DNA of 64,000 bases. Origin: Lachnospiraceae bacterium. Lineage in GTDB: Bacteria > Bacillota > Clostridia > Lachnospirales > Lachnospiraceae. The DNA lies in contig JAGAMG010000026.1 of NCBI GenBank assembly GCA_017624835.1, positions 62,001-126,000 on the forward strand. The letters run 5' to 3'. Made by a program: the position numbers and the translations under genes. Position 1 is the first letter of the stretch. Each line of letters opens with the position of its first letter. Below, in pieces: positions 44,935 through 54,471 of this stretch. A model generated the notes under the pieces. That model searched no databases. It was not told the DNA's origin and saw only the letters and a program-made list of their open reading frames with translations.

Positions 44935-45942
44935 ATGACGTATGAACAATTCAAAAGAGAGCTTTTCCGTAATGTATCGGAGCAGGGAAGCCATAACAGG
45001 CAGTTCAGTCTGTTGGAGCGAGGAACCAAAGCTGCGGATGTAGTTTTGTCGGAAGAAAAAGAAGTTAGTGACCCGGGAGAGTTTTTTCCGGAGACAAGTA
45101 TGAGTTCTTTAAATGGAAAAAGAGTGAAGGAGGATTATCTTTATGTACAATGGAATGCCCCTATTCCGGCTTATATGAGAAGCTGGAATATTCGTGCATT
45201 ATATGAGAAATATAAGCAGGAAGGGTGGCAGGGCGTTTTACCGGAAATCATAGGAGAAGGCTGTATTGTCCATTTGCCGGATAAGGACACAAAAAGGACA
45301 ATTTATGAGAAAAACAGTGAACATTTTATCTTAAGACCGATGAATTACAGGCGAAACAGAGAGGAACTTGCAGACTGTATCTATTGGCGATATGGAGATA
45401 TTGCGCTGGTGTTGCATGAAGGATTGGGGGAAGAGGGGAGGGATTATATTACCGTGAAAATTCGCCGCTATATGGTAGAAAAGTGGAATATAGTACCGGA
45501 GAGAATGCTGACCAATGCTTTAATAAATACATATGCTAAGATGCCGCCAAGATTATTTTTGGCAGGAGATGTACGTTTTTTCTATAATTGGGAAGATGGT
45601 GTTTTTATGCCCGGAGAATCGGGCAGAAGGACGATGGTTAAGCCCAGAAATCGTGAAGAAGCATTACGGGGTTATCGACTTACTACCACTAAAATGAAAG
45701 ATGGAGCAATTGCAATTTTTTACCCGGGAGTGCAGGAACGAATTGGAGAACTTTTGGGTGGAGATTTTCTGGTAGGCTTTACCAGCATACATCAGGTGGT
45801 AATTCATCCTGCGCGCTACAAAAGTATAAATGACATGAAATCAGCAATTCGACGTATAAACGCTGTGTATGATGAAAAGGATATGTTGACAAATACCATA
45901 TATAGATATTGCTGTACAAAGAAGAAAATGGTGGAAGTATAA
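44935..45942 (+). CDS. DUF5688 family protein
   Basis: 335 residues from the ATG at 44935 (AAAGGAG and AGAAGG upstream; an earlier in-frame start at 44890 has none). Soluble, no signal. The N-terminal MTYEQFKRELFRNV and the central LRPMNYRRNREELADCIYWRYGDIALVL with MLTNALINTYAKMPPRLF fit the DUF5688 family, which is nearly confined to Lachnospiraceae and often present in many copies. Function unknown. No co-transcribed neighbour. Confidence 0.78.
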   Translation: MTYEQFKRELFRNVSEQGSHNRQFSLLERGTKAADVVLSEEKEVSDPGEFFPETSMSSLNGKRVKEDYLYVQWNAPIPAYMRSWNIRALYEKYKQEGWQGVLPEIIGEGCIVHLPDKDTKRTIYEKNSEHFILRPMNYRRNREELADCIYWRYGDIALVLHEGLGEEGRDYITVKIRRYMVEKWNIVPERMLTNALINTYAKMPPRLFLAGDVRFFYNWEDGVFMPGESGRRTMVKPRNREEALRGYRLTTTKMKDGAIAIFYPGVQERIGELLGGDFLVGFTSIHQVVIHPARYKSINDMKSAIRRINAVYDEKDMLTNTIYRYCCTKKKMVEV

Positions 45943-45962
45943 TGGCAGAATATTAAAAGAAG

Positions 45963-46016
45963 AACTCCGAGACTTTAGCCCTTGGATATATTATGAGTGC
46001 TTTGAGTCCCGGAGTT
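45963..46016. terminator. Bidirectional hairpin between convergent genes
   Basis: AACTCCGAGACT (45963-45974) pairs with AGTCCCGGAGTT (46005-46016) with one mismatch. It is T-rich beyond it on the minus strand and weaker on the plus strand. Confidence 0.65.
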
Positions 46017-46047
46017 ATAATATAGATTTCTTTTATGAGGTAATGAC

Positions 46048-47775
46048 TTAAATATTGCGGAAGCGTCCTACGGCGCGCATTAATTCCTGACTGATAGAAT
46101 CATTATTGCGGGATTCTGCTTCAATGTCGGTCATGCCGGCATTTAGCATGCTTACGCTTTCGGCAGCCTCTGTAATACCACGACTGCTTTCCTCGGTACT
46201 GATGGAAATGCCATTAATACCATTTGTCATTTCTGAGATAACGGATTTTAAGCCTTCAGCCTGCTGACGGAAGAATGCCATTTCCTTTTCCATTTCTACG
46301 GCATCTTCCTGATATTGCTGTGTGGAATTTAGGAAAACTTCATAATCCTGCATTACATTTTCACTGGTAAAGGTTAGCATTTCTTCTGCATTATTTGCAA
46401 GCTGTTCCACTGCGGCAATTACCATCTGACTGATTTCCTGAATATTATTGGCAGTTTTGCTGCTTTGCTCTGCCAATAGACGAATCTGGTCTGCTACTAC
46501 AGCAAAACCTCTTCCTGCTTCACCGGCTCTGGCTGCCTCGATAGAAGCATTTAATGCAAGGAGATTGGTCTGACTTGCAATGTCCAAAATGTCTCCGGTT
46601 AATTCTTCAATCTTGTTTACATCATGGCTACGGGTAATGGCTTCGCCGAGAGATGCCTTAATGGTGCTAACCATGCCTTGAGCGGATTGATAGCTTTCCT
46701 CAGCGCGGTTTTGAACCTGAATAGCACGTCCCTTCATATCAACAGCAAAAGCAGAACCGGTATTGGTCTGGTTACTAACCTGTTCCATAGTGGTCATGAT
46801 ATTTTCAGCACCGGCATCCATTTCTGTAACGGTTGCAGATACTTCTTCCATGGTTGCAGAGAGTTCCTCCATAGCAGCGGAAATATCACTTGCACGGTCA
46901 GTTGCCTGCTCTACCTGAGCATTTACGTTGGATGCACTTTGCTCTAATGCATAGGAGTGATTTTTAATTTCCAGCATGATTTTCTGTAATTGATCGATGA
47001 AAAGATTGATACCATTGACCAGACGTCCGATTTCATCCACTTTTTTGGTTTTGATACGAGTGGTCAGGTCACCGTCATCATTTTCAATTTTTTTAATCAT
47101 TTGATCTAATTGTGCGGTTGCCTTGATGGTAGGTGTTACGACACTACGAATCATGATGAACATAATGGCAAAGGATATAACCAAAGTAACAATACCAAGG
47201 GTGGTATTTACGGTATAGGTTTCGTTGCTGGCATCATTGTTGGCAGTAACCTGCTCAGTAATTTTAATATTGTAGGCTTCCACTAATGAATCCACCTTGC
47301 CGGTTAAATCATTAAGGGCATTATCTAACTTTTTCTTACCTTCGGCCTGTCCTAAATCAGCCATTTCTTTGCGAACTGCGGTTAGAGCGTCATAGGAAGT
47401 CAAAATCTCTGCATACATAGCATTCAGATTAGCATCCCCCGCAGCTTCGTTATAAACATTTAACTCTTCAATTGCCGTGGTTAATTCTGTAGCAGCATTG
47501 GCAACGTTGGCACCTGCCTCGGTAATATTCAAGTTCTGACCACCATTGTACAGAATTTCAAGAGCGGCACTCATTTTGCCCATGGCAACTTCCATTTCAT
47601 TGGTCTTTTGAATACCGGGCAAATAAATCTGACTGATATTATTGCTGTAGCCCCGTAGTTCTTTAATACTGAAGGTAATATAACCATTCAGAAAGCCGGC
47701 CATGAGTACAATAACCATAATCAAGGCAATGACTTCAACTCGCAAGCTTTTTCGTAAGAAGTTTAGAAATTTCAT
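46048..47775 (-). CDS. Methyl-accepting chemotaxis protein
   Basis: 575-residue chemoreceptor. TM1 (about residues 14-34), an extracytoplasmic four-helix-bundle sensor (about 35-190), TM2 (about 192-212), HAMP ([19 protein letters not shown] onward) and a cytoplasmic coiled coil with the invariant tip [36 protein letters not shown]. The ligand is unknown. A chemoreceptor supports motility, in line with the sigma-28-type promoters elsewhere in the window. Its own upstream region has no sigma-28 match; the RBS is a weak GGTGAT. Confidence 0.95.
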   Translation of the reverse strand: MKFLNFLRKSLRVEVIALIMVIVLMAGFLNGYITFSIKELRGYSNNISQIYLPGIQKTNEMEVAMGKMSAALEILYNGGQNLNITEAGANVANAATELTTAIEELNVYNEAAGDANLNAMYAEILTSYDALTAVRKEMADLGQAEGKKKLDNALNDLTGKVDSLVEAYNIKITEQVTANNDASNETYTVNTTLGIVTLVISFAIMFIMIRSVVTPTIKATAQLDQMIKKIENDDGDLTTRIKTKKVDEIGRLVNGINLFIDQLQKIMLEIKNHSYALEQSASNVNAQVEQATDRASDISAAMEELSATMEEVSATVTEMDAGAENIMTTMEQVSNQTNTGSAFAVDMKGRAIQVQNRAEESYQSAQGMVSTIKASLGEAITRSHDVNKIEELTGDILDIASQTNLLALNASIEAARAGEAGRGFAVVADQIRLLAEQSSKTANNIQEISQMVIAAVEQLANNAEEMLTFTSENVMQDYEVFLNSTQQYQEDAVEMEKEMAFFRQQAEGLKSVISEMTNGINGISISTEESSRGITEAAESVSMLNAGMTDIEAESRNNDSISQELMRAVGRFRNI

Positions 47776-48057
47776 TTGAAATCACCCTATTAACCTTTCT
47801 TTATGTAATGATAAAATAAACATATATTAAGAGTACCATATTTGAGAAAAGAAGTAAATAATTTGTGCGAAAATGCGTAAAATATGATAAAAATTGCTGG
47901 AGAATTGTGCAGATGGTACAAAAATAAGAAATGAAATGTATTGCTGATGTGGAAGTCGTATCCGATGGCGTTATGCATGTGATGTGTGAAAAGACCGAAT
48001 GCATTTCAATTGTGTCGCTTTGGTTTTTGGTTGTATGGAAATGCAAAATATAAAAGA

Positions 48058-48086
48058 TTGACATGTGCAAGAAATAATGCTAATAT
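48058..48086 (+). promoter_or_regulatory. Promoter of the AbiEi-like pair
   Basis: -35 TTGACA (48058-48063), 17-base spacer, -10 TAATAT (48081-48086). The rest of the 47776-48057 gap is AT-rich and I see nothing else in it. Confidence 0.75.
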
Positions 48087-48119
48087 ATGTGTGAATAAAA
48101 ATGCAAAGGAGAAATGTAT

Positions 48120-48851
48120 ATGCACGATTTGCTTTTGGTATATCTAGATTATGATATGGATGATGCGGAGGAAAGATTCTGTATTGAGGAAGAAATTAAA
48201 TATCTTGATAAGATTGTTGAAAAGCAGGGCTGGAAGTATTCTGGGTTTGCGAATGCCTATATTCCAATAGTAAGAGAAAGAAGGGAAGAAACAGTAGATA
48301 AAGTATTAGAAGCCATTGCTTCAGATGAGCGACTTAAAAAATATTCACCTAAAGTAATTAATAGCACTGTGACAAATTTCTGTTCTTTGAGAGAAATTGA
48401 CCTGCAACACATGACAAAACCAAGTGATATAAAGTATAATCGTTATGAGAAGTATTATCTGGAGAATAAAAAGCTGGCACATGGAATTATAGTGGATGAG
48501 GACAAAAAAATTCGAGATGGATATATATCGTATCTATTAGCAGAGAAATATGGGTGTAAGGTAGATATTATTGAAGTTCCAAAAGAAAGTTCTATTTCTA
48601 AGCTGGTAATTGGGCATCATGTGAAATATGATAAGGAGCAAAAAGCTTATGTTACGAAAACAAGTAGGAGATACGCTTGGGTTTACAATCTTCCGGAGGC
48701 GGTTGTTCCTAGAGACATTCTGCTTGTACGAACGAGCAAAGGAAATGCTTATATGCAGGTTGAAAGCATAACCTACATTGCGGGAAAGAGAGCCATTAAT
48801 AAATATAAAAGAGTTAAAAGAAATATTACTGCGATTAAAGAGATTGATTAA
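48120..48851 (+). CDS. Unknown protein paired with an AbiEi-like antitoxin gene
   Basis: 243 residues from ATG 48120, 8 bases from AAAGGAG (ATG 48114 is only 2 bases away). Soluble. Residues about 15-95 are helical and charged (EEEIKYLDKIVEKQGWKYSG). Residues about 110-150 contain HGIIVDEDKKIRDGYISYLLAEKYG, reminiscent of the ParB/Srx-like pattern (I-V-D ... I-x-DG ... A ... G). The C-terminal part SRRYAWVYNLPEAVVPRDILLVRTSKGNAYMQVESI resembles DUF5839-like modules. No nucleotidyltransferase GSxxDxD motif, so it is not AbiEii. The 13-base gap to the next gene implies an operon. It may be a toxin, effector or accessory factor; function not assigned. Confidence 0.6.
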   Translation: MHDLLLVYLDYDMDDAEERFCIEEEIKYLDKIVEKQGWKYSGFANAYIPIVRERREETVDKVLEAIASDERLKKYSPKVINSTVTNFCSLREIDLQHMTKPSDIKYNRYEKYYLENKKLAHGIIVDEDKKIRDGYISYLLAEKYGCKVDIIEVPKESSISKLVIGHHVKYDKEQKAYVTKTSRRYAWVYNLPEAVVPRDILLVRTSKGNAYMQVESITYIAGKRAINKYKRVKRNITAIKEID

Positions 48852-48864
48852 AGGATGATTTGAT

Positions 48865-49476
48865 ATGCAACAGAAAATTTATGATAGGTTAACAATAATA
48901 GAAAAAAATTGTACCGGATACATTGGTACGAAAGAATTATTACAGTATGGTTTAACCAATCGTCAAATTGGTCGGTTGCAAGAAGAGGGTTATCTGGAAA
49001 AGATAGTGAATGGATTATTTTGGTTATCTAAAGCAAAACAAGATAAACCCAGCGAGTACAAACTAATTGAAGTGTGTTTGGTAAATCCCAATGCAGTTAT
49101 TTGTGCAGAAAGTGCATGCTACATACATGGTTTGATTGATGTGGAACCTGAAAAATTATCAATTGCTACAAAACGCAGCGATAGACATAAAATGGACATG
49201 CCCTTTGAAACCTCAAGGCATTATTATGCAGATTCTTATTTTGATAATAATATTATAACGGTAGAGACTGCATATGGTGCTTATCGTATATATGATTTGG
49301 AACGGAGTATAAGTGATTGTATTCGTTTCAAAGACGAAATACATCCGGAAATTTATGAGATGATTATTTCAAAGCATAGGAAGATGCAAGAAGATGCTAT
49401 GGTGAAGAGAATGATAGCTTATGCAAAGGCAATGAAGTTTGAAAAGAAAATGCGTGAGGAGATTAGGAAGGAATAG
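48865..49476 (+). CDS. AbiEi-like antitoxin / transcriptional regulator domain protein
   Basis: 203 residues. N-terminal winged HTH as in AbiEi antitoxins (TGYIGTKELLQYGLTNRQIGRLQEEGYLEKIVNGLFWL), then the AbiEi core VNPNAVICAESACYIHGLID, VETAYGAYRIYDLERSISDCI and a helical basic tail. In type IV AbiE systems AbiEi represses its operon and counteracts the nucleotidyltransferase AbiEii; here no AbiEii is encoded beside it. RBS AAGGAT. The unit ends at the terminator 49514-49557. Confidence 0.8.
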   Translation: MQQKIYDRLTIIEKNCTGYIGTKELLQYGLTNRQIGRLQEEGYLEKIVNGLFWLSKAKQDKPSEYKLIEVCLVNPNAVICAESACYIHGLIDVEPEKLSIATKRSDRHKMDMPFETSRHYYADSYFDNNIITVETAYGAYRIYDLERSISDCIRFKDEIHPEIYEMIISKHRKMQEDAMVKRMIAYAKAMKFEKKMREEIRKE

Positions 49477-49513
49477 TAATATATGGAGAATGAAATTTGG
49501 AATCGTGCTGAAT

Positions 49514-49557
49514 GCCCCCATAAGACTATTTAATTATGGTCTTATGGGGGCTTTTCT
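49514..49557 (+). terminator. Intrinsic terminator after the AbiEi-like gene
   Basis: GCCCCCATAAGAC pairs with GTCTTATGGGGGC around a short AT loop, followed by TTTTCTT. Confidence 0.9.
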
Positions 49558-49881
49558 TATGCTATAGTCAAATAAAATGCATAAAATAGAGGGGAGGACT
49601 GTGCTAAAAAGGTATAATTTTAAGACATCGATTATTGTAGATACTACAGTGAAAGGTGTCTTTTTTGCTTTGCAGTATGTCTTGGAAATTCTTTATCAAT
49701 ATAATAATGGGAGTTCGACCTATTTGTGTAAGTTTGACTTACTTTCAGACTCGCATAAGCAAAATGCGGACTTATTTTATTATGAATATGCATATAATGA
49801 ATAAACTTTGGTATGAGGGGTGTAAGGGTTATACTATAAATATGAACAGAAAACATACGGGATGCAAAATCTACAGGATAT

Positions 49882-49911
49882 CTTGAATTTTCTCAAGATT
49901 CGTGGTATGAT
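49882..49911 (+). promoter_or_regulatory. Promoter with overlapping operator-like palindrome, methyltransferase operon
   Basis: -35 TTGAAT (49883-49888), 17-base spacer, -10 TATGAT (49906-49911). The -35 is covered by the inverted repeat CTTGA-6-TCAAG (49882-49897). Because the first gene starts with an HTH domain, this is a candidate autoregulatory operator. The rest of 49558-49881 contains one 75-codon frame that I do not consider a gene. Confidence 0.55.
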
Positions 49912-49969
49912 ATTTGGGTATACAATCATTAGGTGGGTAAGGATTAGAATTAGGCAGGAGAGTAAACTA

Positions 49970-51262
49970 ATGCAAATAAGCTATAAGCCGCTATGGCACA
50001 CTCTTTTAGAAAAAGGTATGTCCAAAGAGGACCTTAGGATAAAGGCGAAACTTACAACAAATGCAATTGCTAATATGGGAAAGAATCAAAATATTAGCAT
50101 GGCAACGTTGCTGAAGATATGTGAGGCATTACAATGCGGCTTTGACGGCGTGGTTGAAATTGTTGGGCTTCCACCTAAAGTCGCTCCAGAAGGTCAAACA
50201 ACAATAACAAAGAAGGAAGTAGAAACAATGCACAGATTGAATCCGCCGAGATTAGTTTCACTATTCTCTGGGTGTGGAGGAATGGACAAGGGATTTGAGG
50301 ATGCTGGATATCAGCGAGTGTGGGCTAATGATTTTGACGCAGATGCCCAGGCGGTATTTAAGCTCAACCTTGGAGAAATAGATGGTAGGGATATAACAAA
50401 GGTGCCCGTTGAGGATATTCCTGACTGCGATATCATTACAGCAGGCTTTCCGTGCCAGCCTTTTTCCAATGCTGGAAATCGGCGTGGAGTATATGATTCG
50501 CGTGGTGAATTGTACTTAGAGTGCTTACGCATTATAGAGCATAAAAAACCCAAGGCGGTCTTGTTTGAGAACGTTAAAGGTCTGTTATCTTCAAAGCATC
50601 AGAGTGGAAAACAACTCATAGAAGTCATCAAAGAAGATTTAGAAAAACTCGGTTATAGGGTCAATTACAAAGTTGTGAATGCATCAGATTATGGTGTTCC
50701 TCAAAATAGGGAAAGAATGATTCTTATCGGACTTCGTGAGGATTTACAGAAAACTTTCGAGTTCCCTCCGGTGCAGGAAGATAAGAGCAGTTTGACTTTA
50801 CGCCATATACTTGATGTTCCTGTCGAGGTTCCAAATCAAACATACTGGCCATATTCGCCACAGGCACAGGCAATGATTGAGATGATTCCTGAAGGAGGCT
50901 CATGGAAAAGTATCCCGTATGAAAAGCTTTCACCTCGTTTCCAAAGAATCCGTGATGATATGAAACGCTATCATGCGCCTAACTTTTATAGACGCTTTAG
51001 CAGAGATGAAATAAATGGAACCATAACAGCATCCGCTCAGCCTGAAAACTGCGGGATAACTCATCCTATTGAGAACAGAAGATATACCATTAGGGAAATT
51101 GCCAGAATACAGACATTCCCAGATGACTTTGTTTTTATTGATGATTCACTTAAAGACATTGTGGCTATGTATAGGGTGATTGGAAACGCAGTTCCCTGTC
51201 ACTTAGCAGAAGTAATTGCAAATGCTATATATGAACAAGCGTTTAAGGAGGAGAAAGAATAA
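49970..51262 (+). CDS. DNA (cytosine-5) methyltransferase with N-terminal XRE domain
   Basis: 430 residues. The ATG at 49970 follows AGGAG; the longer frame from 49862 covers the promoter. Residues 1-68 are a YozG/XRE-type HTH (SYKPLWHTLLEKGMSKEDL to LLKICEALQCGFDGVVEI). A linker leads to a complete C5-methyltransferase: motif I LFSGCGGMDKGFEDAG, motif IV GFPCQPFSNAGNRRG with catalytic Cys162, motif VI ENVKGLL, motif VIII QNRERMILIG, and motifs IX-X with RVIGNAVPCHLAEVIA. Recognition sequence unknown. It overlaps mcrB by one base (TAATG). It would protect self-DNA against the downstream nuclease genes and may control its own operon. Confidence 0.93.
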   Translation: MQISYKPLWHTLLEKGMSKEDLRIKAKLTTNAIANMGKNQNISMATLLKICEALQCGFDGVVEIVGLPPKVAPEGQTTITKKEVETMHRLNPPRLVSLFSGCGGMDKGFEDAGYQRVWANDFDADAQAVFKLNLGEIDGRDITKVPVEDIPDCDIITAGFPCQPFSNAGNRRGVYDSRGELYLECLRIIEHKKPKAVLFENVKGLLSSKHQSGKQLIEVIKEDLEKLGYRVNYKVVNASDYGVPQNRERMILIGLREDLQKTFEFPPVQEDKSSLTLRHILDVPVEVPNQTYWPYSPQAQAMIEMIPEGGSWKSIPYEKLSPRFQRIRDDMKRYHAPNFYRRFSRDEINGTITASAQPENCGITHPIENRRYTIREIARIQTFPDDFVFIDDSLKDIVAMYRVIGNAVPCHLAEVIANAIYEQAFKEEKE

Positions 51263-52959
51263 TGGCAACAGTATATGTTGATCCTGTATGCGTTAAGGAT
51301 TCGATTGATTTTTTTATTTCGCAAGAGTACACATCGCCAGAGCAGATAGGACTCTTTTTCCTGTTCAAGGCAAATAAGTTCAATAGTCGTGAATACCAAA
51401 CTTATGATGCTACGGGAGCGCAAAAGGCAAGACTAACACGATACCTTTATGATTTATGTGCGCTGTTCGATGCAAAGCAGGAAAACGGCGGTAAGTATGT
51501 ATCACTATTTCCGTTCTCAATGGATCGGACAATTAAAAAGACCACTTATTATAATGGCGGGACGGAGTTCAAGCAGGTCATTGGGCGTGTGAAAGATACA
51601 ATGGATAATACGCTCATTGACGATGGTAAATATCTTAGGAAAGATGAACTTGATGGTTCAAAGTACAAGTTCGCACCAAATTATGTCGATATGCTGTACT
51701 CTGATTTTTTGAAAGGGCACAGAATCTCGTTACAGAAACTTGCTGCTTGGTATTTCCGCTTCTATGCATTTGATGTAGATGATGAGTGGGTTGAAAATCT
51801 GACAGCGGATAATTTTGAGACCTTTACCCGTATTTGCACCAAGAAGCTGATTGAAGATTTGAACATTACGGCAGATGAACTGTCAACGATGTTTGATACA
51901 ACAGACGGAATTATCAAATACAGTCAGACGGGTATAACGGGCGAAGAGATACGCTCGAAGTTTGCGTATGAAACAAATGCGACACCAGAGGTTTTTCCGC
52001 TTACAGCACCAGTTTCGTATATGTTTTCAGATATTAGCATCACCAGGGAGGAAGTGACTAATTTGGCTGCTCCTCATGGCGATAATATTACTGAAGAAGA
52101 ATTATCGGAGCTATTGATTGATACGAGGCAGGTGGTTTTGTCGGGGCCTCCGGGAACGGGCAAGTCTTATATTTCCGACAAGGTAAAAGTGGGTTTCGAC
52201 CATAGCTATTTAATTCAGTTCCATCCTAATTTGACATATGAGCAGTTCATTGGCGGTAGCACATTTGATGAGAATGGTGTGGTGCATCCTAAGGCCGGTG
52301 TGTTTCTCGAATTCTGTCACGAGGCTGGAAAGGCTGAAAATGCCAATCAGAAATATCTCTTCATGATAGATGAGATAAACCGTGGAAATGTATCTAAAAT
52401 ATTCGGTGAGACCATACTCGCTTTGGACAGGGAGTATACAGTTCAATTGCCGACAACGTTAATCTCAAAAGATGGAACAACAATTACGGAATTTAGAATT
52501 CCAGAGAATGTATTCATTCTTGCCACAATGAATTCTGCTGATAGAAGCATAGCCCTTGTAGACTATGCTATTCGGAGACGATTCGCATTTGTTGATTTCT
52601 ATCCGAATAGTGAAGTTGTTGATTATGAATCGGATTATTCCCTGCTTGACGATATTAAGGTCGGCAAAGTCATGGATGGAATAAACGAAAAAATGTATAG
52701 CGTTTTAGGAGATGCTGATCTTTTGCTTGGACAGTCATACTTTTTACCGAAATGGGCAAGAGATGAAGTAAGCGGAAAAATCAAATGGACACCACAGATT
52801 CTTAAAAGGCTTTTCAATTACTATGTAATACCAATTATTGAAGAATACACCTACGGGAACAAGAGATACTTGCAGAATATTCTCGGCGATAAATTGGTTG
52901 GACGAATCAGCAATGAGGAGGAATTTATCGAGGAGCTGAAGGCACAATTGTTAAAGTGA
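51262..52959 (+). CDS. mcrB: McrB-like AAA+ GTPase of a restriction system
   Basis: 565 residues. The N-terminal half (1-270) has no recognisable McrB methyl-DNA-binding domain and probably holds a different target-recognition module. Residues about 294-302 are Walker A (SGPPGTGKS), followed by the McrB-specific FHPNLTYEQFIGG, Walker B with MIDEINRGNVSKIFGETI, and TMNSADRS, the McrB version of the guanine-specificity/sensor segment. In McrBC systems this subunit translocates DNA using GTP. The start is fused to the methyltransferase stop; the next gene begins 10 bases after its stop. Confidence 0.9.
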   Translation: MATVYVDPVCVKDSIDFFISQEYTSPEQIGLFFLFKANKFNSREYQTYDATGAQKARLTRYLYDLCALFDAKQENGGKYVSLFPFSMDRTIKKTTYYNGGTEFKQVIGRVKDTMDNTLIDDGKYLRKDELDGSKYKFAPNYVDMLYSDFLKGHRISLQKLAAWYFRFYAFDVDDEWVENLTADNFETFTRICTKKLIEDLNITADELSTMFDTTDGIIKYSQTGITGEEIRSKFAYETNATPEVFPLTAPVSYMFSDISITREEVTNLAAPHGDNITEEELSELLIDTRQVVLSGPPGTGKSYISDKVKVGFDHSYLIQFHPNLTYEQFIGGSTFDENGVVHPKAGVFLEFCHEAGKAENANQKYLFMIDEINRGNVSKIFGETILALDREYTVQLPTTLISKDGTTITEFRIPENVFILATMNSADRSIALVDYAIRRRFAFVDFYPNSEVVDYESDYSLLDDIKVGKVMDGINEKMYSVLGDADLLLGQSYFLPKWARDEVSGKIKWTPQILKRLFNYYVIPIIEEYTYGNKRYLQNILGDKLVGRISNEEEFIEELKAQLLK

Positions 52960-52969
52960 GGGTGAGTAT

Positions 52970-54178
52970 ATGCAAATGCAGTCAATAACACTCGATCAAG
53001 GCGGACTGCTAAGCCTATATCCTCATGAGATACCTGTAATTCAGGGAATATTGTCAAAAAGAGGTATGTCATGGGACTGCCTTGACACAAAGCAAGGTAT
53101 CATTAAGCTCCCACAGCAGTATATTGGCTATATCGGCTTGCCTGATCGCAAAATTATAATAAAGCCAAAGCATCCTGGAATAACAATCAGCCACATTCTG
53201 AGGGTGTATTTCTTCTTGTACTCTGCTCAGTATTCAGATTTGGATACGCCCATGTACGATGTGGAAACAGGAAATGATGTGAACTTGATAGCTATGTTCA
53301 TTCAAGAAATGCTGTCTGTTGTTCATAAAGGTTTACCTGTAGAGTATAGCGAAAAAGAAGAAGACCTTAGTTTTATTAAAGGCAATATGCAGGTTGTCCC
53401 AACCTCATTGAATATCATGATGCGAAGAAGGGATGCTTTTCGATGCGTTTATGATGATCTTACACGAGATATTCCTATAAACAGATTGCTTTTGGCTGCC
53501 GCAAAAAAAATAGAATCTCATGTTCAAAATTCAGATATAGCATATATAATCCGGCAGTTTGAGAACGTAGACTATACGAACATCCCTGATGATGTTGGGT
53601 TTAATAAGAACACGGCTTATTGTAAGAAGGCCGCTTCTCTTGCTTATATGATTTTGAACGATCTTACATTATCAACAGATGGAGAATCTTCATCTGGAGA
53701 AAGTCTGTTGATAAACTTTGATAGAGTTTTTGAGGACTTTATAAAGAAAGTGTTGATGGAATACTCAAACCTTGGAAAGTTTTCATATTGGACATCATCA
53801 AAAAGTTTTGCCTTTTGCCATCAAGGAGATGAGTATTTTGAACGGTCATATCTCCCTGATTTGCTCTATGATTATATGGATAAAAACGGACGGCAAACCG
53901 CACGAGCGATTTTGGATATGAAGAACAAAACCTCTCTTCCGTTCCGTAATGATGACATATATCAAATGGTGTTTTATGGACAGATGCTTTCGTGTAAAAA
54001 GATAATTTTATGCTATCCGGGAAATGAGAATAGGAGCAACACAGCTCTTAGGTTTAACGATGAGAAATTCTTTCTGCATAAAATATATGGTTCATACATG
54101 AACCTTGCAGGAAATAGTGCAAAGGAATTTAAGGACAACATATCTTCGTTTGTATATCGAGTAGAATGTTTATTATAA
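52970..54178 (+). CDS. mcrC: McrC-like PD-(D/E)XK nuclease subunit
   Basis: 402 residues. N-terminal beta-rich McrC domain (QYIGYIGLPDRKIIIKPKHPGITISHIL), then a helical region and a C-terminal PD-(D/E)XK nuclease with Asp297 (LPDLLYDY) and Asp316-Met-Lys318 (ILDMKNK), the expected metal-binding and catalytic residues, followed by a QMVFYGQML helix. It would cut DNA together with McrB. The gene set methyltransferase-McrB-McrC resembles LlaJI/BsuMI-type restriction systems rather than the methylation-dependent E. coli McrBC; that analogy is inference. Confidence 0.9.
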   Translation: MQMQSITLDQGGLLSLYPHEIPVIQGILSKRGMSWDCLDTKQGIIKLPQQYIGYIGLPDRKIIIKPKHPGITISHILRVYFFLYSAQYSDLDTPMYDVETGNDVNLIAMFIQEMLSVVHKGLPVEYSEKEEDLSFIKGNMQVVPTSLNIMMRRRDAFRCVYDDLTRDIPINRLLLAAAKKIESHVQNSDIAYIIRQFENVDYTNIPDDVGFNKNTAYCKKAASLAYMILNDLTLSTDGESSSGESLLINFDRVFEDFIKKVLMEYSNLGKFSYWTSSKSFAFCHQGDEYFERSYLPDLLYDYMDKNGRQTARAILDMKNKTSLPFRNDDIYQMVFYGQMLSCKKIILCYPGNENRSNTALRFNDEKFFLHKIYGSYMNLAGNSAKEFKDNISSFVYRVECLL

Positions 54179-54228
54179 CTATTACAGATTTTATCTGAAA
54201 GAAGAATTTTATATGTTTACAGCAGGGG

Positions 54229-54321
54229 CTGATGTGCTAAGCTGTTAAAAGGGCGATAGGCTCTGGTTTCTATTGAATGGTAGGGATCAGAGCCTTTCTT
54301 ATTTGCCTATCAGCACATCAG
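54229..54321 (+). terminator. Nested stem structure ending the mcrBC operon
   Basis: The outer arms CTGATGTGCT (54229-54238) and AGCACATCAG (54312-54321) enclose a terminator hairpin AGGCTCTG (54258-54265) / CAGAGCCT (54288-54295) followed by TTCTTATTT. The outer pairing is unusual for a plain terminator and could mark a mobile-element edge. Confidence 0.7.
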
Positions 54322-54471
54322 TGGGTTCATGCTGTCAACATATGAGGAAGGGATAACAAATGCCAAGTTTCGGGTTCTAGGTCTCCTAGTGTGAACGCCC
54401 TGGGCGTGAAGTTTTCTGCGTAAAGTTCATGCAACTTTAGGCGTATCCTGCTTTCTTTATGTATTGGCTTG

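Noticed and set aside
48120..48851. Calling the AbiEi partner an AbiEii nucleotidyltransferase
   Set aside because: The GSxxDxD motif and the downstream Asp/Lys pattern are absent, and the gene order is reversed relative to abiE operons.
49577..49804. 75-codon frame between the AbiEi terminator and the methyltransferase promoter
   Set aside because: No recognisable domain, no conserved-looking composition and only a poorly spaced RBS-like GGGAGG; treated as chance.
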